A DNA stretch of 64,000 nucleotides from Beverwykella pulmonaria (taxonomy: Eukaryota > Ascomycota > Dothideomycetes > Pleosporales > Melanommataceae). The stretch spans positions 1,030,390 to 1,094,389 of the forward strand of contig BCHH01000002.1 in NCBI GenBank assembly GCA_001599595.1, read 5' to 3'. Position numbers and translations under genes: made by a program. This document shows positions 24,142-35,881 of this stretch, in pieces. The notes beneath the pieces were generated by a model that had not been told where the DNA came from, ran no database searches, and was given only the letters and a program-made list of their open reading frames with translations. How positions within the stretch are numbered: position 1 is the first letter of the stretch; each line of letters starts with the position of its first letter.

Positions 24142-27100
24142 ACTGTGATTGGGGGAGGTGTAGGGGGGAAAAGTCCTCGAAGTCCACTGAAGGAATCAAG
24201 GACAGATATTACAAGAACTCCTGGGAAGGAAAGCGGTCCTGATATGGGTCGAGAGTCCAAACGGAGTTCCTGGGGAGTAGTTCTTGAGAGAAAAGAGAAT
24301 AGCAACGTATTAAAAGAACAGAGATAGGATGCTCAGAACATGTGGACCAATTCCGGCGGCGAGAAAAGCTGTCTAGGACCTTGGAGCAAACGTTCAGAGA
24401 CAAAGGACGGTTGTGTGTTGGAGGAGGGTGAGGAGGACAGAGAGCGAAGAAGACAACGCAGTGTGGTGAAGGAGTGTGGGAAGAGAGGATAGTCGTAGGA
24501 TGGCGGGAGTGAGGCAGGTGAGGTAAAGTTGAGGCGGGATATGATGTATGTTGTATGGACACGGCTGGGCACCAGTAGTGGGATGGCGCTGCAGGCGGGT
24601 GGGCCTCGTAGTTATTGGCCAGTCCGCCGCCCCAGAATCTGTACAAATATAGGGAAGGATGGGCCTAGGAGGGGCGCTATGACGAAGATGGGAGCGGACA
24701 GCCATCGGGCGTGAGAGCCATGGGTCAGCATTGGCAGCTGCCGTGTTCCAAGTGCTGCTCTCACGCTCGGCCCACAGAAACCCACAGGGGCGAGAGGCGA
24801 GAGACCAACAAAGCCCGTCAAGCAGCGTTACCGCATGCTCGGCACCCTGCCTTGATTCATGGCCTCAACCCTGCACACAGTGGGCCCCCCAGGCGGCTGT
24901 GTGCGTCGAATCAGCTTGCCCTCACGTCGGCCCACTGCTGGCCGCATGCATCCTGGACCCTGGTGGTGACACACTGCAGCGAGCAGGAATCTGACTCCCT
25001 CAGCACCCGGTCCGTCTCGCTCTGTTCGAGGCACCAACGCTTTTGGACGAGCACCACGCGAGCGGTCTCTCTCGGTGGTCGTCCCACACTCGAGCCGCCC
25101 GTCAGCTCGTCCAGCACCGAACCTGAGCGCACTGAGGAGCGGCAAAATACCGCACAGGCAGCAGTCTATCGATCCTCGCTCCACCACCCTTCACGCAACT
25201 GCGCCGCCAGACCCGGGCCTTTGTGAGTGGGCTCAAGGCGCGGGTGGTGCTGTCACCGGCGTGCACACGCTTCCACTGAGATGCCAGGCGGGCGTGCGAC
25301 AACAAGCCGCGCCTCGCCCCAAACAGAAGGCCCAAAGAGAAGGCTGAAGGCTGAGCCGCCGTTGTCGGCTAGCACCCATTGCACCCAGCCCAGCCCCAGC
25401 CTGCTCAAGGACATCGCGAAGCCTGCAGAAGCTTACGACGTCTCGTAAACTGTAAGCGCACGGCCGGCGTTCGATAGCCTCGCTGGCTCCGAGGCCATGA
25501 CGAAACCAGCCGCCCACACACGCCGCCGATCTTGCATTGTCATGCTGCCCGCAGACATTTTGTTCCGTCTGCCTGAAAGCGTCGTGTGTGGTGTGGGTGG
25601 TGTGTCTGTGGCGTGGCCTCCGCGACGGCCTGCCATGCTGCTGCTGGAACGCGCTGTGGCTGTCAACTGCAACCGCTGTGGTCACGTTTGGGTTTCGCCC
25701 TGGTGGAGTCACACTTCGGAGCACTTCCAAACTTCGCCGTGGCTGTCCGCTGCAGCGATGCTCCCTCTCATTTCTCGCTGCCCCGCCAGCTTGCAGGGCC
25801 TGCCGCTCCGCAGTGTGGGCGAGCTGTCTCGAACACTTGTGCGGCGCCTGAGGACGTTTGCCATGACAGATGGCAGCCGTCCTGCCATTGGCCCCTCGTC
25901 GGCGGTGAAGGTCGCTGCGTCTATCCCAGTCCGCGTCTTCACTGGCTCGGCCCAATGTATTGCCAATTTCGCCGCGCTGCCGAAGGCGACGCGCTGACTA
26001 ACGCAGCCGTTCGCTGTTTGGGTCTCTTCAAGTCGGGCGCCACGCCTCACTAGAATTTTCGAGAGTTTCGCCCGCCAGCAAATGGCGTCGGAGATTATTC
26101 TCAGCATGCCTGCCAATCACTGCCAATCACTGCTAATCATCCTCTGCCCATCACGGATTGCCAACGGGCTGTTTCACTCGGTCTTGTGACCCGAACAGTC
26201 ACCATCCAATCTCTGTTCGCCCATCTGCTTCAGCAAATTAGCGCCTCCCCTTAGCCATCATCATCGCCAGTGCGTGGTGGCCGGTTGCGCAATATTGAAT
26301 GGGGGCGAACCTTCAAAGAACCATCAACTCCCAACAAGCCAACCAGCAATCGTGACGGCGAAAATTATCCAGGCTCCCAGATGCAGAAGATAGCAGCGGT
26401 TGCCACACTCTTGACTTTTGCCGGCGCCCATCTTCGTTATTTCGATTCGTATTCATGCCCGTTGAATTATTAACGGAACCACTGGGCGTGCAGCTCTTGC
26501 CCCATTGTGGACAGTCTAGGCCAGGATCAGGCCAGAAGACAGGGCACCGATCATGGGAAACGAGCCCGTCGCAAAAAGAACCTGCATGCCTGGTTGGTCT
26601 TGCTTGTTCTTTTTCTGCTTTCCGGCGTCATCCGTGCAGCAACACGGAGCCGCCAAGCTCCGCTTCCCGTTGGCTAAACTCTTTCACCCATGCTCCCATA
26701 CTAGTCTTGCGGGCGGGAGTCTGTGGGCAGCGAAATGACTGACTGCTGATCATGTAGGAGCGAGATTGGCGCCCGCACAACCTGTCACGCTGGCCGCATC
26801 TCCCATACCATGCCCCAAAAGCTCGTCTGGGACTTGGAATTAGAATTTGCTCCCAATGGAATGGGTTACGGCATGTCGCTGGGGCTGCCGCTACAGTTCG
26901 CAATAAATTTTCACGGGCGTTCCCTTCTTTGGAGTCTCCCGAGATTTGCAGCTCTCTGTTGCTATTTCCCCCTGAGTCTTTGAACGGACGCAGTCAGACC
27001 CAGTTGTTTAGAACAATTCTCTCATCCAATGCGCATTTGGGCCTAACAGCCAACCATCTGCCAGCATTGGCTCCTCACCAGCTGCTCGCAGCACGGGTAG

Positions 27101-30100
27101 ATTGTTCGCGCATCCGATTCAGGGACTTGCATCTTTCCGCGCAAGACCGACTCTCTAAAAACGACGCACTTCGCAGCTGTAGGCTCTGGCGGAGTCGCCC
27201 TCGTGTCACACTCACCGCCGCTTGGAGTCCACACGCCAAGCATCGTCCTAGCTGTTGATTGGGGCTAGCCTGCAGCCTCCGCGATCCTCGATTAACCCCG
27301 TTGCCTGCCAGATCTTATCGATTTGAATCAAGCCCCACGAGAGCATTGCTGCCCCGCCATCAGATTCGACAGCCACCCCAACCTTCTGCAGGACGATAAA
27401 GTCTAACGACGGCAAGCGAGCATGGCATGTTCCCAATCAGCGCGATGAAATGCGCCCGCAGTGCTTCCGGTGACCACACAAATTCGCAACGTGGCTGGCG
27501 TCAAGGTCTAACCTCAGGCGGCGAGCGAAGTGACGCCGTGTGCTTCCGTCCATCCATCCCATCCCACAAGGCTCCGGTCTATCAAGGGTTTCGAGATTCT
27601 AGATGCGCACATCAAGCCACTGTTGGCAAGTGATAGGCCGATGACAGCATACCAGCCTCCTTAGTGTTACGCTGTTGAGGAGATCTCGATGTTGACCCAC
27701 CACCATCTGCCAGCCTGTGTGGCTGTCCTTTGCCTCTCACGGCCAACACTGCGTCAAGTCTTGGGCGGAGTGAACTGCCGACTAACAGTGTCTCGCGAAA
27801 ACCCTGCGTGTCGCTCACCAGCCGCCAAATTCATGCTCCGGCCACTTCACTGCCAGATGCAGTACCGATGGCCATCACACCGCCCACTTGGAAGAACCCC
27901 AGACACGATCTCCAGGCATTCGCGTTTCGCTGAGAAAGAATGCTATGGAAGGACCAAGTTCCGGAAACAAATCTATTCTCTTCTCGTCATGCATTCCCTG
28001 CAATAACTGTACACGGACTTTGGAATGAACCTGGAAGTCTGCATACCCATAATTAAGCTGTCGGTGATCAAACAATTTGCATCTTGGATCGGCCTGCGAG
28101 GCCTCCAGCCAACATTCATCTAATGGTCCAACCAGCGCACAGTCGATATCATTCGGGCAGGTGTGCTGAATTGTGCAGCGCGTATCCTATAGAGTGCTGA
28201 CAGTTGTGGTCGAGGGTATCATATTGATATCACGAGGATGCAGCAACCCTGCGTTTCATCTGCTCTGAGGTCAGATCTTTAATGTGCAAGAAGCAATTCA
28301 CTTCTGTTAAGTCGCTCGACGAAATGACAGATCCGCGCGTAAACACCGTCCACTCATCATCCGTCTGCCAGCAGTCATCATGGCGGCTCCGATGTTACCA
28401 CGAATCCCTGAGAAACAATCGCAGCCCAATAATAATGCCTCACCGCCACGAGGATTGCCGCTCAGTGGGAAACGTCAACAATGAGGCTTTCATGCCATCC
28501 TCCAGTGGACTCTGCTTCACGAAGACTCTCGCCAGCGTCGATGTCAAACAGCGGACTGATTTGATCTGGATCAGGCGTTTCTACCTGACTCATACCAAGC
28601 CAATGATTGCCTCTCAATAATTTACGCAAGCCGACTCTAATCAATATTTTCAGCTGGATTTTTGGTAGGGACGTAATCTGTTTGATATCCAGCCGCTGAG
28701 GCGCCGCAGTACTCCATACAAGAAGTCGCTTCTCATGCGCTTCCATATCCATATCCACATATCGATTCCTTCTTTCCGTGCCTCAACTCGGGGGGTTATT
28801 GATCACTCGCGTCATCCACACACAAACACAGACTTACAAAGGATGCGATCCATCGTCCCCATGACGTGGAAACTTCGTTCATGAAACCGCCGGCGCATAA
28901 GCGGATAGAAGTGAGTGGTCATGATGGTTGTTGGTGGGTTCATATTTGGTCACCGATAACCAAACAGCTAATTTGGGTTGCTGGACTAACGGAACACATC
29001 CGCGGCCAGCCATGCATCGCGATGATTGATCCAACGTTCCTTTCATGGTCGCACAGTAAGATATTATGAACGGATGAGTTCCGGACCTGTCTTGGCTTTG
29101 ACTCCATCAACCGTTGAGCAACCGCCGGTGTGAATTGTAAGGAAGGAACAGATTGTGGACTCAGCTGAGGTGTATCATGTAAGAGCTAAACTTCATGGAA
29201 CTGCAGATTCTGGTCGTGGTGATATCAAAATATATTCTATTGAAAAGTAAACAATTTAGAGAACGAGCTTCTCATGGCGGCATGATTTGATAGCCAGCAT
29301 TTCGCAGTAACGCCCTGGATGCAAACGGCCGCGGAATGCTTCGCGGGCGGAAGATTGCTTGTAATTGCAACAAGCCAGGTTATTACGGGCGTTTGGCGTT
29401 TGCACGTCAGAGCCCTTCCGACCGTTGTAGAGGCCTGAAGGGCGATGTCAATTTGCAACATCACCATGGTTGATACTATCATTCCAAACACGTGGAGATG
29501 GATTAATCACAGCTCATCAGCTCGTGTGATAAACTCCAAGCGCCAGGCCCCCGAGATCTCATTCATCGTTTCTTCCATCTGCAAAGCGCCGAGGGCACGG
29601 ATAAGGGAAACCACCCAACTCCTGCGATGCAATCCTTCATCCATAGGTATCTCTTCACGCGTGTATCTCTCTGCAAGCCCGCATTCTCACCCACCACCAC
29701 TGAAAATACGTACGATAGTATACACTATAGCACTACACCGACCGTACGTCATGCATGAAGAGGCGGCTGTCGGTCAGCGAAATCCTCCGTGTCAGCAATA
29801 CGATCCTCTCGGATCCAGAGTTGGGAATGCATCACGTTTCCTCGTGAAACTAAGCAAGCAAACAAGCAGATGCCTCAATACCATTCTACTATCTCTGATC
29901 CATGCTATGCTGAACCTCCATTCACCTTCTGTTTAAGAAGGCACACAGCCACAGTCACGAGTATAGTAACCGCTCTGCTGGGTAGGCCTACGTACTCACC
30001 ATGAAACTGAGGGTGGTGCGGCGCAGCGAACGTCAAGTTGTGTCCTGTTCAGCTGAGCGGATGAGAAAGGTTCGACTTTGCCTCCCGAATAGGGAACAAT

Positions 30101-30800
30101 TATGGACGTGATCCACCACCAAGCAAGCTGAAGCAAAAAAATGTCTCTTGGCGTGCGCCTCCACCAACACGTCCTCGCCACTTAATGCAGTGTGTCGGGG
30201 TTGGGAGTACTGACGCCTGTTCCTCTATTTCGTACCAAACCTCTGGATGGTCGTTGTCGCGCATCCATATTGCAGTTGCAGGTGCCTAAACAAACTTGAA
30301 TATCGAAAAAGCCACAGTGTACTCCGCAGGCGTTTACGGTACGGTTTGCTGCCTGCCCGGATCCAATCCGACTATGCAAGCCCCGAGACACATATTTGTG
30401 GATTCTTAGAACGAAAGAATAGATCTGAACGGGGTGTGAAGCTGCTGACCCGTGCGTGCCGCTCGTTCTGCAGCAATGTTCGCTAGCTGCATCGTGGAGT
30501 TGGTGATGCGACTCAGCACAACAACTATAGTTGAAACATTGGTGATCGTACGCACACACACCTCTGGAAATAGAAGATCATATGGCAAAGTCGAGATGAG
30601 GCGGTTTACAAACAAGCGTCGAAATTATTACACGGTCACCTAAGCACGAGGAAAGAGAAACACGACGGATGCGAAGATGCAGGTTGAGGTATACTGTCCT
30701 GTTGGCCCCATTTAGCAGTGCTATTTTGACAACGGATACTGCTGTTGCCGGATCTTAGACGACCGTTTACCCAGCTACCGGTACTACAGGCCTTGTTGGA
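24142..30800. other. Gene-poor spacer with a GC-rich block
   Basis: This lies upstream of the kinase and probably includes its promoter and a long leader. From about 24700 to 26100 the DNA is clearly GC-rich. It keeps several frames open on both strands at once (up to 240 codons on the minus strand), which is expected from composition, and none looks like a protein family. From 26260 to 30800 I see only short scattered frames. No tRNA, transposase or repeat family is recognised. Confidence 0.5.
26111..26140. repeat. Three 10-bp repeats carrying CCAAT
   Basis: There are two perfect copies of TGCCAATCAC and one variant with CTAAT. The CCAAT cores, 10 bp apart, could bind the HAP/CBC complex or could simply be a small tandem duplication. 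Confidence 0.6.
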
Positions 30801-30839
30801 GACTTCATATGCACGTTGCTGCATGCTGGCGCGCGCGAA

Positions 30840-32130
30840 CCCAGTTGGTATTCGAGAGGTGTTTCCAACAACGAAGGAGGTCTGTCAGGGAACATTGCAG
30901 AGTCGTAGCAATGTTGGGGAGAAGGCGCTGCGAGTAACGTTCTCGTTCTCGACTTCAGGACTCCTTTCTCCTGGCCAGCCTGCACGCTGGTGCGCCCCAA
31001 CAGAATTGGGGCTCGAGAGCAGTATCCCTTGGAGTGGTTCATCTGTGGGAAACACTGCAGAGTCGTAGTGACGTTGAAATCAATACCCTCGTCGTCGACC
31101 TCGCATTCTACTTTGTTCTCAAGACGAAGTGTTGTCATAGTGCGATGTCACGAAGAGATACGACTAACTAGTACACCAGGGGCTACTTCGCGGGTCTTCG
31201 AATCCACCTTTACCTCTCTCCACCACCCTGCAACAATACACACCCGACATTCAACTGGGGGCAAAGAATCCTATGGAATTACACGCAAGAGCAGCAGACA
31301 CGTAGTGTTGCGTTCTGCGTTATCGCCGTCGGGGATAGATGGAACACAGTGACGGACTGCGTGTTACGAGAATTGTCCTTCGTTCTGTCCGTGGAGCGTT
31401 GATTCCATGTTTATCTCATCCTCTCTCCCATTCTCCATGATGATGGGTGTGGATTAAACACACTCGCGGAGCTCCTCCGATTCGAAGAATATCATCATTT
31501 CCTCTGTTGCGGAGATTTGCGAATCATCGACGGAACAAGGTTCTGTGAGCGATATCTCCTTACTCTGCGGACCAACGACTTCATGTTTGCATCCTTTCAA
31601 GGGTGAAAATTGAAGGTCTCCGTGGAGCTCCGCCTGCAGGATAGGGATGTCGGGTCCTCTGTTGCGGAGAGTCTCTCCGTGGATCGTGGACTGATGTTTC
31701 GGTCCCCATCATGCTGCAGGCTGGCCCAAGCGAGTTGAACATAATTGCGGTCCACCGTACAATATACCTGGTCGGTGCTGGTTGTTTCGCGGAGTGATAC
31801 GACTTGCTTCTGGAACAAACGTTGCGAGCACTGTCCTGATCGTGAACTTCCGGTCTCGCTCTGCTCCACCGTGCCGTCTACTTTAACGTACAATCGAAAG
31901 CGCTCGCGGAGCTCCGATCTGCCTATATGATGGGGATTGCTGGTCGGCGCTGGTTTGTTTCGCGGAGCAATGGAACAAACTAGAGTGGAAAGCCATGTCA
32001 TCCCGTCTTTCGCCGGATCATCAACTTCATGTTTTCCTATCCACAATGCGCATGAATTGGACGTGCTCGCGGAACTAGTTTGATGAGGATTGCTGGTCGG
32101 TGCTGGTTTGTTTCGCGGAGAGATGTGCGA
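30840..32130. repeat. Degenerate tandem repeat region, unit about 150-175 bp
   Basis: Recurring blocks include CTGGTCGGNGCTGG followed by TTTCGCGGAG at 31768, 31941 and 32093, and CTCGCGGAGCTCC-like blocks near 31467, 31904 and 32066. GCAGAGTCGTAG occurs near 30896 and 31058. The spacing is 150-175 bp and the copies have diverged strongly. No continuous protein frame spans it. Confidence 0.6.
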
Positions 32131-32658
32131 CTTGCTAACGGACTAGGTGTCGCGACGGAGGAGGCTAGTGAAACGGAGTCATAGGATGGAAGTCCGCAAC
32201 CTTCAACAGCTCTCTTCCGTAAAGGTCTGCATGGGACGAGCGATGCTAGCAGAAGACTCTTCATCTCGAAATTGAGGTTGGAATTAAACGGTTTTCTGAT
32301 ACCGCTGATGCGAGTAGGTTACTCCGACTATACCCGTTGTTTGATTTGGTTTTGCGATGAATCACAAACGGCGCTGTGAGCTAGAATGAAAGTTGGTCCG
32401 CTACAGCATGTTACAATACATTACAATACCAAGAAAATATAGGATTGAATGTTTATCCATGATGTTTCCACCTTTTCAACACTGGAATAGGTCTCAACAT
32501 TGCAATACGTGTTTTCACAAGTTCGCCCAAGGTGTGCGGTTATCGATTGGATACGTATGATTCTCAAAGCTCAGCATATCCTTCAACACCGTTAGATTAA
32601 CCAGCCATACTTACACTATTGCGTTGGGTGGTCCAGCAAGATGACGCTCACGAATCTT

Positions 32659-33000
32659 CTACTTCCCCTTCGGCTGCTTCTCTCGCATGTTTTGTACAGC
32701 GTCGATCTTTGGCGTGCGAACAAGCCCGTAACCGATCATCTCTAAAAGCTCGAAAAGGCGAAGAATTTTGCTTCCTGTGGTCATATTAGACATGGCGTAA
32801 CAAGCTCGTATGAACTCTTTAGCCATTTTGACCTGCGCTTCTCGAGTTCCTCTGTCCAGTATATATTGACCATAGTCCAGTATCTCATGCGACACATTGG
32901 TCCGGGTTCTAGGTACGTCTATCCCACACGAAAGGTATCCAAGCGTGGGAGAGTTTTGATAGCTCCTGGGATTGTTGGAGTAGGGCGTTCCACTGGTTAA
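32659..33000 (-). pseudogene. Orphan open frame, possible gene remnant
   Basis: A 113-codon open stretch has no upstream ATG before the stop at 33001-33003. From a GTG at 32895 it reads SHEILDYGQYILDRGTREAQ and continues as a balanced, helical, protein-like sequence (KMAKEFIRACYAMSN, ILRLFELLEMIGYGL). The composition looks like real coding sequence, but I recognise no family. It may be the last exon of a small gene or a broken fragment. It sits among degenerate repeats in the accessory part of the window. Confidence 0.3.
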
Positions 33001-33915
33001 TTAGGGTTTTGTAAAATATTTATCGTTCGGTGAGCAAGTCCTCCTTCATTAAGCCGGGATGGTTTGAAGACACAGGATAGTGTACGAGCCTGGAGAAGGC
33101 GTTGAGATGTGGTACCCGTTGATTCTAAAATCGAATTGAACTTGAATGGAGTATAGCTCTTCAGCAAATTCGGAATGAACCTGGCGACATGTACGCATGA
33201 TGGTACAGGAATAGAGCGGTGAAGGTGATGGCGGCTCAAGGGCAGGTGATGGAGATGTATTTTCAGGTTCGGACAGATGCTATCTCATTCCGCTGCAGTG
33301 GAGTTGATCGCATATGTTGTGATATATCATGTCTTGAATCTCCCTGGCTATGTCCAGAAAGCCTGTGGCGGATGTAGCTTTCGTAGAGGGTTACCATTTG
33401 ATATCAATGTTACTCAACATCAGGTGAGAATAGAGAGAGGAGTGATCTCAGGGTTTACAAACCGACTCTGAATTTAATAGCGGTAAAGAGGTATTCAGGC
33501 CCCCTTATACTCGCGCTTCCTCGGTGGATATGACGCTTAACAAGCTTGCAGTTATGCGACAATAAGGGCGCTTCGATGAATGCCCCAAGTGGGGAAAAAC
33601 CCGAGTTAGTGACGTCCGTCGGAAAATATTCACACTTCGTATTTTGGCCACGTTGTAGCTATTATTACGCCTGAGAGTGATGTGGTTGGCACGTGTACGT
33701 GAAGAGTCGAGCGAAGCGTGATGTATGGTATGATGGCGTGGCGCTACTGAATCGGCCGCTTACTAAGCCAGTACCAATTTCACATCCTGGGATATTGACG
33801 ATTCAAGAAATACTTGACCACATCGCCAACATGAAGTCTCAACAAACATCAGCAATTGCTGCTCTGCGCTTCAACAACCGAATATCAGTATCGCTCTATA
33901 CCTCCACTGATTGAG

Positions 33916-35226
33916 ATGCAGCACTCACGCAAACGCAATGAAGCGTTCCAACTCTACCATCAACCTCTCAGCAGACACCCAGCCCTCCAGCTTGACAACG
34001 CCCGCGTATACGGGCCATTTGCCTTCCTCAACCCAACCACTGCGCATTTCCGACCGACCTTTGAGCTTCCAAAGCATGTAGAACCGTCCTCCTCCTCCTG
34101 CCCTGCGATTCTCCCTAGCAATTTGCAGGCCAGCGGCAGTGATGAACAACCACCACTCCCTGGAATATCCTACAAATGGACATCGCGCAACAACCGTAAG
34201 GGGAGACACGCGCTCACTCTTGAATCCGCCTTCCGCCACTCCCCTGAAGGAAAGCACATAGCCCTACACGTCACGACGTCGGTGCGAGAAACCATTCGCG
34301 GTATTTCACGCATGTTCACAGTGTTTCCGGTCTGGGATATATCGTATGATGTGGCTACGATATTCACGCTAGGCAGTGTAGTTTGGGTGATAAACGCGTT
34401 CTTTGTGTTCCTGCCACTGGTTCTACCAAGCTCGGAGTTCGAAAATGAGGAGCTGTATGGTGGTGGAATAACAGCTTTCATCGGGGCAACCATCTTCGAG
34501 CTGGGCTCAATCCTGTTGATGCTTGAGGCAGTCAATGAGAACAAGACAGACTGTTTAGGCTGGGCTATTGAACGCGTCTTCTCCCACGACACGGATCTTG
34601 AAGTACGCAACGGACACCTCCAAGTCTCAAAACCAACTTGCACTCACCATCATTTCAACAAGGGTAATCTTGTCGGCAAAGGAAACGACTCCAATCTATC
34701 ATCATCCTCTGCGTCTACCTCGAATTCCGACCCCAATACCTGGGTTTGGTTTCCCTCAATGACCGAGTTTCGCACTCACTATATCCACGATTTAGGATTC
34801 ATGGCATCATTTTCTCAATTGATAGGCGCAACTATTTTCTGGATCTCAGGCTTCACTGCTCTACCCGGCATCTACGATCATATGTCTAGACCTATAACTA
34901 TCATCTTTTTTTGGACTCCTCAGGTTCTAGGAGGAACTGGATTCATTATATCCGGAACCCTCTTTATGCTTGAGACCCAGTCTCATTGGTACAAACCAGC
35001 ATTCAAGACACTTGGCTGGTGGATTGGAGCTTGGAATTTGATAGGAGGTATTGGATTCACACTTTGCCCAGCCTTTGGATATGATGAACGAAGCTGGGCC
35101 CAGTATCAGGCATGCTTGAGTACTTTCTGGGGTAGTTGGGCATTTCTAATTGGAAGTGTAATTCAGTGGTACGAAAGCCTCGATAAGTATCCAGTTGAGG
35201 TCGGTACTAGCAAAAGTCAGAGGTGA
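33916..35226 (+). CDS. Six-helix integral membrane protein made of three two-helix repeats
   Basis: A single exon encodes 436 residues. I chose the ATG at 33916, since the open frame upstream has no better start. The first ~145 residues are soluble, Ser/Pro-rich and end in a basic segment. Hydrophobic helices lie at about 148-170, 183-205, 294-316, 328-352, 365-387 and 398-419, with a ~90-residue Ser/His-rich loop between helices 2 and 3. Three copies of a two-helix unit can be seen: GATIFELGSILLMLEAV, then TGFIISGTLFMLET, then WGSWAFLIGSVIQWYES, each preceded by a Gly-rich first helix. This resembles the YrhK-type two-helix module, but that is an inference. The substrate or partner is unknown, and it is most likely in the plasma or vacuolar membrane. 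Confidence 0.85.
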   Translation: MQHSRKRNEAFQLYHQPLSRHPALQLDNARVYGPFAFLNPTTAHFRPTFELPKHVEPSSSSCPAILPSNLQASGSDEQPPLPGISYKWTSRNNRKGRHALTLESAFRHSPEGKHIALHVTTSVRETIRGISRMFTVFPVWDISYDVATIFTLGSVVWVINAFFVFLPLVLPSSEFENEELYGGGITAFIGATIFELGSILLMLEAVNENKTDCLGWAIERVFSHDTDLEVRNGHLQVSKPTCTHHHFNKGNLVGKGNDSNLSSSSASTSNSDPNTWVWFPSMTEFRTHYIHDLGFMASFSQLIGATIFWISGFTALPGIYDHMSRPITIIFFWTPQVLGGTGFIISGTLFMLETQSHWYKPAFKTLGWWIGAWNLIGGIGFTLCPAFGYDERSWAQYQACLSTFWGSWAFLIGSVIQWYESLDKYPVEVGTSKSQR

Positions 35227-35881
35227 AGAGCTAGTAAGAGATATGTAAGGAGAATTTATTGAGTGGGACACAAGGGCTAGTATTGGATCGATATAACCAA
35301 CGCGAGCGATGAGAACCGGAGAGGAGTAATGCATACGTTATTTTATGGAGTTTGGATGCTCCATGATACTCGATGAACAGTGGCAAGAGGAAAGACATAC
35401 TAAGAATTGATACGAAAGGCAGGCAACCTTTTGACTAACAGTTTCCTGACGTATTGGAGCATGAGGCATGGGGCGTGGCCAGTCACACTTTCCAATCCGT
35501 GAAGAGGATGACCACTCGCCGACCTCGCAGCCACGGAATTCACCCGCCGCAGTACACCCCCACATGAAGTATCGAACTTCGAGGGATAAACCTGTGTACA
35601 ATGTTATATCCGCCAACACACGCCCCTCAATGCGCAGTACGTGCGAAGTTTTACTACAACGATCTAGCTGCTAATATCTCAAAAGCTTTTATGTAACAAG
35701 TTGCACGGAACCTCATGCTATGAATAATCAACATCTTCAATTTCTACCAAAACTCTCCTCGTAGCATCAAACACCCCAAGCACCGACATCGATCAAGAGC
35801 ACTAATAGCCTGAACACGGCGATCCACAAAGTAGTAAATCAATCATACTACAGCACAACCCCCAACAAACGTGATTGGGCC
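35227..35881. other. Spacer before the transporter pseudogenes
   Basis: No supported gene. It contains the 3' flank of the membrane protein and AT-rich sequence from about 35650 on. Confidence 0.5.

Noticed and set aside
25233..25997. Long overlapping frames on both strands (240 and 166 codons)
   Set aside because: The DNA is GC-rich, so stops are rare in many frames at once. None shows a family motif or protein-like composition.
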